Part shown: piece after piece, positions 60,567-64,000 of the stretch
Layout: every line of letters begins with the position of its first letter
Position numbering within the stretch: position 1 is the first letter of the stretch
From: Nocardiopsis alborubida
GTDB lineage: Bacteria > Actinomycetota > Actinomycetes > Streptosporangiales > Streptosporangiaceae
Direction: 5' to 3'
Assembly: GCF_012396365.1 (NCBI RefSeq)
Contig: NZ_JAAXPG010000012.1
Location: 62,001-126,000, forward strand
DNA: 64,000 bases
Translations under genes and position numbers: made by a program
The notes under the pieces: model-generated
Told to the model about the DNA's origin: nothing
Database searches by the model: none
Seen by the model: the letters and a program-made list of their open reading frames with translations, nothing else

Positions 60567-61224
60567 CGCCCGGCACCCCGTATCCCGGTGAGGCGGCCGG
60601 TTCCAGGCCGCGCCGGACGTAGTCGTCGCGCTGGGGGAGCCAGACCTTGAGCAGTTCGCCCAACTCCCCGATCGGGTCCTCGCGCCAGTCCACGCGCAGG
60701 TCCGTGTCGCGCCAGCCGTGCGCGGACACGGTGGACAGCCCCGCGGAGTACACCGGTCCGGCCTCGCCTCCGGCGGCCAGGCCCGCGGCCAGGGCGGTGA
60801 GCAGGCGTTCCTCCAGCTCCCCCCGGGCCGAGCCGAAGGCCTCGCACATGGCTGCGGGGACGCCCGGGTCCGAGAGCATGTTCCCGGCGGCGGCGCAGTG
60901 GGGGCCGGTGGCCTCGCCGTGGACGCCGAGGGTGAGGCCGCCGCTGAACGTGGCCGCGGCGCCGGAGGCGTCCACCACGGTGAGCTGCCGGTAGGCGATG
61001 TCCGGCGCGGTGCCGGTCACGGCGTCGAGCGCCGCTCGGGGGCTCGCGCCCGCGGCGAGCCGGTCCAGCAGCGCCGTTCCCAGCCGCGGGTCGGTGATGT
61101 TCTGCGAGGCGACCGCGCCGACGGAGTCGCGCAGGTGGACGACCCGCGCGGCGACGGCGGGGGAGGACGAGGACGCGGCGATGCCGAACCTGCCGTCCTG
61201 GTGGGCCGCGATGGAGAAGGTCAC
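60556..61224 (-). CDS. DUF1028 protein (predicted Ntn-hydrolase-like)
   Basis: A 222-aa DUF1028 protein: TFSIAAHQDGRFGIAASSSSPAVAARVVHLRDSVGAVASQNITDPRLGTALLDRLAAGASPRAAL, with LTVVDASGAAATFSGGLTLGVHGEATGPHCAAAGNML. The family is predicted to have an Ntn-hydrolase-like fold, and its genes often sit beside M20 and RidA genes. A C-terminal extension (VYSAGLSTVSAHGWRDTDLRVDWREDPIGELGELLKVWLPQRDDYVRRGL) follows the core. The GTG start at 61224 overlaps the RidA stop (GTGA). Likely hydrolyses an acylated or amide intermediate, but unproven. Confidence 0.88.
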   Translation of the reverse strand: MTFSIAAHQDGRFGIAASSSSPAVAARVVHLRDSVGAVASQNITDPRLGTALLDRLAAGASPRAALDAVTGTAPDIAYRQLTVVDASGAAATFSGGLTLGVHGEATGPHCAAAGNMLSDPGVPAAMCEAFGSARGELEERLLTALAAGLAAGGEAGPVYSAGLSTVSAHGWRDTDLRVDWREDPIGELGELLKVWLPQRDDYVRRGLEPAASPGYGVPGDDR

Positions 61225-61643
61225 TTGTCGCCTCCCGAGATCACGGCGGTCGCGTCGATCTCCACGAGCCATTCGGGCCGGGCCAGGGCCTGGACGACGA
61301 TGCCCGTGGAGACCGGGTGGACCCCCTTCAGCCAGCGTCCCATCTCGCGGTAGACCTCCTCGCGGTAGCGCGGGTCGGTGAGGTAGACGGTCACCTTCAC
61401 GATGTCCTCCAGACCGCTGCCCGCCTCCCTGAGCAGGAGGTCGATGTTGGCCATGGCCTTCTCGGTCTGCGCGCGGACGTCGCCGACGCCCACGGACTCG
61501 CGGGTGTCCAGGTCCTGGCCGATCTGGCCGCGCAGGTACACGACCCCTCCGGCCACCACCGCCTGGCACAGGTCGTTGTCGAGGTTCTGCTCGGGGTAGG
61601 TGTCCCTGGTGTTGAACTTGCGGATGCGCGTGTGCGTGGTCAT
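61221..61643 (-). CDS. RidA/YjgF/YER057c family protein (imine/enamine deaminase-like)
   Basis: 140 aa, slightly longer than the 128-aa RidA norm: LCQAVVAGGVVYLRGQIGQDLDTRE, VRAQTEKAMANIDLLLREAGSGLEDIVKVTVYLTDPRYREEVYREM and VVQALARPEWLVEIDATAVI, with the Arg that binds carboxylate in ALARPEW. RidA members hydrolyse imines or enamines released by PLP enzymes or flavin oxidases. Placed next to a flavin monooxygenase, which could produce such an imine. The ATG at 61643 is 7 bp after the flavin monooxygenase stop. Confidence 0.92.
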   Translation of the reverse strand: MTTHTRIRKFNTRDTYPEQNLDNDLCQAVVAGGVVYLRGQIGQDLDTRESVGVGDVRAQTEKAMANIDLLLREAGSGLEDIVKVTVYLTDPRYREEVYREMGRWLKGVHPVSTGIVVQALARPEWLVEIDATAVISGGDK

Positions 61644-61650
61644 GGTGTGA

Positions 61651-62928
61651 TCACCCCTGGGTGTGGGACGGGTGCGGGTGCGCGTCGTGGTGTTCCATGT
61701 AGCCGCGCTGGATGCAGATCTGGTCGGCCACGTACTTGGCGTCGTGCCAGGCCCCCCAGATGAAGCTCGAACCGCGGCGGGACTGCCACGGCAGCCCCAT
61801 GAAGTAGACGCCGGGCTCGGAGGAGACCCCGCGCTGGTGCCTGGGCCTGCCGTTCTCGTCGAACGCGTCCACTTGCAGCCAGCCGTAGTCGGCGGTGAAG
61901 CCGGTCGCCCACAGGACGGTCCGGACCCCGGCGGCGGCGAGGTCGAGTTCGCGGAGGGGGTCGGTCACCGACTCCGGGTAGGCGCCCAGGACGCGGGCCC
62001 CGGGCTCCTCGGGCAGGTCGAGTCCGTTGCGTTCGACGTAGGCGTCGGCCTCGTCCAGCAGCGACAGGTAGTTGGCGTCGCCGCGGGCGATGTTGTCCCG
62101 CAGGTCGGGCGCGAAGCGGACGGTTCCGGCGTCGAAGGACTCCGTCCGGCCGACCAGCGTGATGCCGCGCTGAGCCAGGGCCCGGAAGTCCACGGTGTGG
62201 CCGCCGTGCGCGCCGCTGACCGCGATCGTGACGTGCTCGGCGCCCTGCGCGGGGGCCGAGGCCTCCCACTTGCCGAGGACGCCCAGCCACCAGACGAAGT
62301 CGTGCCCCCGGTACCGGCGCGGCGGGCGGTCGTGCGGACCGACGGACAGGTACACCCGTCGGCCGCCGGCGCGGAGTTCGTCGGCGATCTGGACCCCCGA
62401 GGAGCCCGACCCGACCACGAGCACGCCGCCCTCGGGCAGTTGCGCGGGGTTGCGGTAGGCGCTGGAGTGGAGCTGGACCAAACCCGAGTCCTCGGGGATG
62501 AGCGGGGGGACGACCGGCCGCTGGAACGGTCCGGTGGCGGCCACGACGTAGCGGGCGTCGAGGTCACCGTCCGAGGTCCGGACCCGGAACCCCCGGCGTC
62601 CGGTGTTGCGTCGCACCGAGGTCACCTCGACCCCGCACCGGATCGGCGCGCCGATCTTCTCGGCGTAGGTCGCCAGGTAGTCCGCGACGCCGTCCTTGGA
62701 GGCGAAGTCCTCGGGGCCCAGGCCGGTGAACTCCAGTCCGGGGAACCGGTCGTGCCAGACGGGCCCGTTCGTGACCAGCGAGTCCCACCGCTCCGAGCGC
62801 CAGCGCTCGGCGACGCGGCTCCTCTCCAGGACGACGTGCGGCACCCGGCGGTCGCTGAGGTGCTCGCTCATCGCGATCCCGGCCTGCCCCCCTCCGACGA
62901 CGACGACCTCGATCTCTTCCAGTGACAT
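61651..62928 (-). CDS. Flavin-containing monooxygenase (FMO/BVMO-like)
   Basis: A 425-aa FAD/NADPH flavoprotein: FAD site EVVVVGGGQAGIAMSEHLSDRRVPHVVLE, RWDSLVTNGPVWHDRFPGLEFTGL, YVVAATGPFQRPVVPPLIPEDSGLVQLHSSAYRNP, NADPH site VLVVGSGSSGVQIADELRAGGRRVYLSVGPHDRPPRRYRGHDFVWWLGVLGKWE, then VLWATGFTADYGWLQVDAFDENGRPRHQRGVS. The FMO fingerprint is YRNPAQLPEG-type FxGxxxHSxxY (here LVQLHSSAYRN). Probably oxidises an amine or heterocycle that feeds the RidA, DUF1028 and M20 steps. ATG 62928. Confidence 0.9.
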   Translation of the reverse strand: MSLEEIEVVVVGGGQAGIAMSEHLSDRRVPHVVLERSRVAERWRSERWDSLVTNGPVWHDRFPGLEFTGLGPEDFASKDGVADYLATYAEKIGAPIRCGVEVTSVRRNTGRRGFRVRTSDGDLDARYVVAATGPFQRPVVPPLIPEDSGLVQLHSSAYRNPAQLPEGGVLVVGSGSSGVQIADELRAGGRRVYLSVGPHDRPPRRYRGHDFVWWLGVLGKWEASAPAQGAEHVTIAVSGAHGGHTVDFRALAQRGITLVGRTESFDAGTVRFAPDLRDNIARGDANYLSLLDEADAYVERNGLDLPEEPGARVLGAYPESVTDPLRELDLAAAGVRTVLWATGFTADYGWLQVDAFDENGRPRHQRGVSSEPGVYFMGLPWQSRRGSSFIWGAWHDAKYVADQICIQRGYMEHHDAHPHPSHTQG

Positions 62929-63055
62929 GCACAGCCTCCAGGCTCTGGTCAACGCGTGTGTTCGGGACGGGTGCGCCCCGCGTGCCTCCCCGGCCGCGCG
63001 GACGCCGTCCCCCGGGTCCGGCCGCGGCCGGACCCGGACGGGTGGGGGGGAGGGT

Positions 63056-64000
63056 TCAGCGAGAGGCCCGGTCGCTCTCGTGCAGCAGGTCGGAGCCGCT
63101 GGTCTCGGGCATGGTGCGCAGTGTGACCGCGCCGATGACGCCGATCACGACCATGGTGAAGGCGGGGACCATGCTGCTGCCGGTGAGGGAGATCAGCCAG
63201 GTCATCAGGTACGGCAGGGTTCCCGCGAAGAACGCCCCGGCGACGCTGTAGGCCATCGACAGCCCGCTCTGCCGGGTCCGGGTCGGGAACAGCTCCGCCA
63301 CCGCGGACGCGTGGGTGCCCAGGATGACCGCCAGGATCGCGGCCAGGCCGAAGGTCGCGGCGAACGCCGCCCACGAGGTCTGCACCTGCATCAGCCAGAA
63401 CAGCGGCACGGAGGCCGCGATCAGCAGCGCGGCGGCGGTGTAGAGCACCGGCTTGCGGCCCACGCGGTCGGAGATCCTGCCCGAGAGGGGGATGATCCCC
63501 ATGGCGACGACCGAGGCCACCGCGGAGAGCAGGGCCGCCCGGTCGGCGGGCACCCCCACGATCTCCTCCTGGTAGGTGATCAGGTACACCAGGACGATGT
63601 AGAAGGTGGAGTTCATGAAGGTCTCGATGCCGACCGTCTGGAGGAACTGCCTGCCGTTGGAGCGGAACACCTCGACGACGGGCTGGCTCGGGACGTTGTT
63701 CATGTCCTCCAGCGCGCGGTACTCGGGCGTGTCCTCGATGCGCAGGCGGATGTAGAGGCCCACCGCGGCCATGGGCACCGTCAGCAGGAAGGGGATCCGC
63801 CACGCCCAGTCGAGGACGACCTCGGCCGGGAAGGACGCGTGCAGGGCCCACACGGCGAACGACGCGCACAGGAACCCGCCGACCGAGCCGAACTCGATCC
63901 AGGAGCACCCGAACCCGCGGCGCTTGGGCGGCGAGAACTCCGCGAGGAAGGCGGCGGCCGAGCCGAACTCCCCGCCCGCGGCGAGCCCCTGGATGATGCG
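63056..64000 (-). CDS. MHS-family metabolite/H+ symporter (5' end beyond window)
   Basis: C-terminal 314 codons of an MFS transporter of the metabolite:H+ symporter (ProP/KgtP/ShiA-like) group; the frame is open to the right edge. It contains QGLAAGGEFGSAAAFLAE, WRIPFLLTVPMAAVGLYIRLRIEDTPEYRAL, LLSAVASVVAMGIIPLSGRISDRVGRKPVLYTAAALLIAASVPLF and AVAELFPTRTRQSGLSMAYSVAGAFFAGTLPYLMTWL. It precedes the flavin monooxygenase by about 125 bp and probably imports the operon's substrate, which is likely a small carboxylate or amine-containing compound. Confidence 0.9.
   Translation of the reverse strand, partial: RIIQGLAAGGEFGSAAAFLAEFSPPKRRGFGCSWIEFGSVGGFLCASFAVWALHASFPAEVVLDWAWRIPFLLTVPMAAVGLYIRLRIEDTPEYRALEDMNNVPSQPVVEVFRSNGRQFLQTVGIETFMNSTFYIVLVYLITYQEEIVGVPADRAALLSAVASVVAMGIIPLSGRISDRVGRKPVLYTAAALLIAASVPLFWLMQVQTSWAAFAATFGLAAILAVILGTHASAVAELFPTRTRQSGLSMAYSVAGAFFAGTLPYLMTWLISLTGSSMVPAFTMVVIGVIGAVTLRTMPETSGSDLLHESDRASR

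Overview
High-GC actinomycete chromosome. GTG starts and 4-bp GTGA/ATGA overlaps are common, and the gene content is typically actinobacterial: an acyl-CoA carboxylase carboxyltransferase, a PPOX/F420-type oxidoreductase, XRE-DUF5753/DUF397 regulators, a BldC-like protein and a type I-E-like CRISPR repeat. A Nocardiopsaceae-like organism is a reasonable guess, but I cannot confirm it from sequence alone. I saw no rRNA or tRNA genes, insertion sequences or prophage.

1-3.5 kb holds the 3' end of a carboxyltransferase gene, a PPOX oxidoreductase and an imine-reductase-like gene divergent from a MerR regulator. 3.6-26.2 kb is an aerobic cobalamin superlocus controlled by three cobalamin riboswitches. 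Riboswitch 1 precedes a BtuFCD-type ABC transporter, then cobN, cobF, cobQ and cobK. Riboswitch 2 (minus strand) precedes a fused ChlI/ChlD-type chelatase, cobO and cobB. Riboswitch 3 (minus strand) precedes cobG, cobH, cobIJ and cobM. cobL stands alone on the plus strand and overlaps cobM tail to tail. A small island (Uma2, TetR and an AlkZ-like winged-helix protein) interrupts the locus. The window covers cobalt insertion and most of the corrin-ring steps; I see no cobA, cobD, cobU/P or cobS/V.

26-45 kb is accessory and ion/stress related. It has a giant beta-helix/double CbxX-type AAA+ protein, CsbD, NhaC with a Cys/Met-metabolism PLP enzyme and a GntR/FCD regulator, a DapA-like aldolase, KdpD/KdpE coupled to a Trk/Ktr-type K+ channel protein instead of KdpFABC, an ArsO-like flavoenzyme, and a YeeE/YedE sulfur transporter with a possible Cys-containing leader peptide. 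It also holds a candidate sRNA, a small secreted protein, a tandem UspA, and an ArsR/P1B-4 ATPase pair likely to handle Co, Ni or Fe.

47.8-48.4 kb is a 10-repeat CRISPR array with no cas genes in view. 48.4-52 kb holds a CYTH protein and a WhiJ/AbaA-type regulatory group (BldC-like, HATPase, XRE-DUF5753 and a tandemly duplicated DUF397 gene). 52-58.7 kb is mixed: AraC/TSUP, an SDR, an unknown 497-aa protein, an AT-rich Imm35/YrhB-like orphan, a macrolide phosphotransferase-like gene and a LysR regulator. 58.8-64 kb ends with an acetyltransferase and a tightly packed minus-strand operon (MHS transporter, flavin monooxygenase, RidA, DUF1028, M20 amidohydrolase) that looks like an uncharacterised catabolic pathway.
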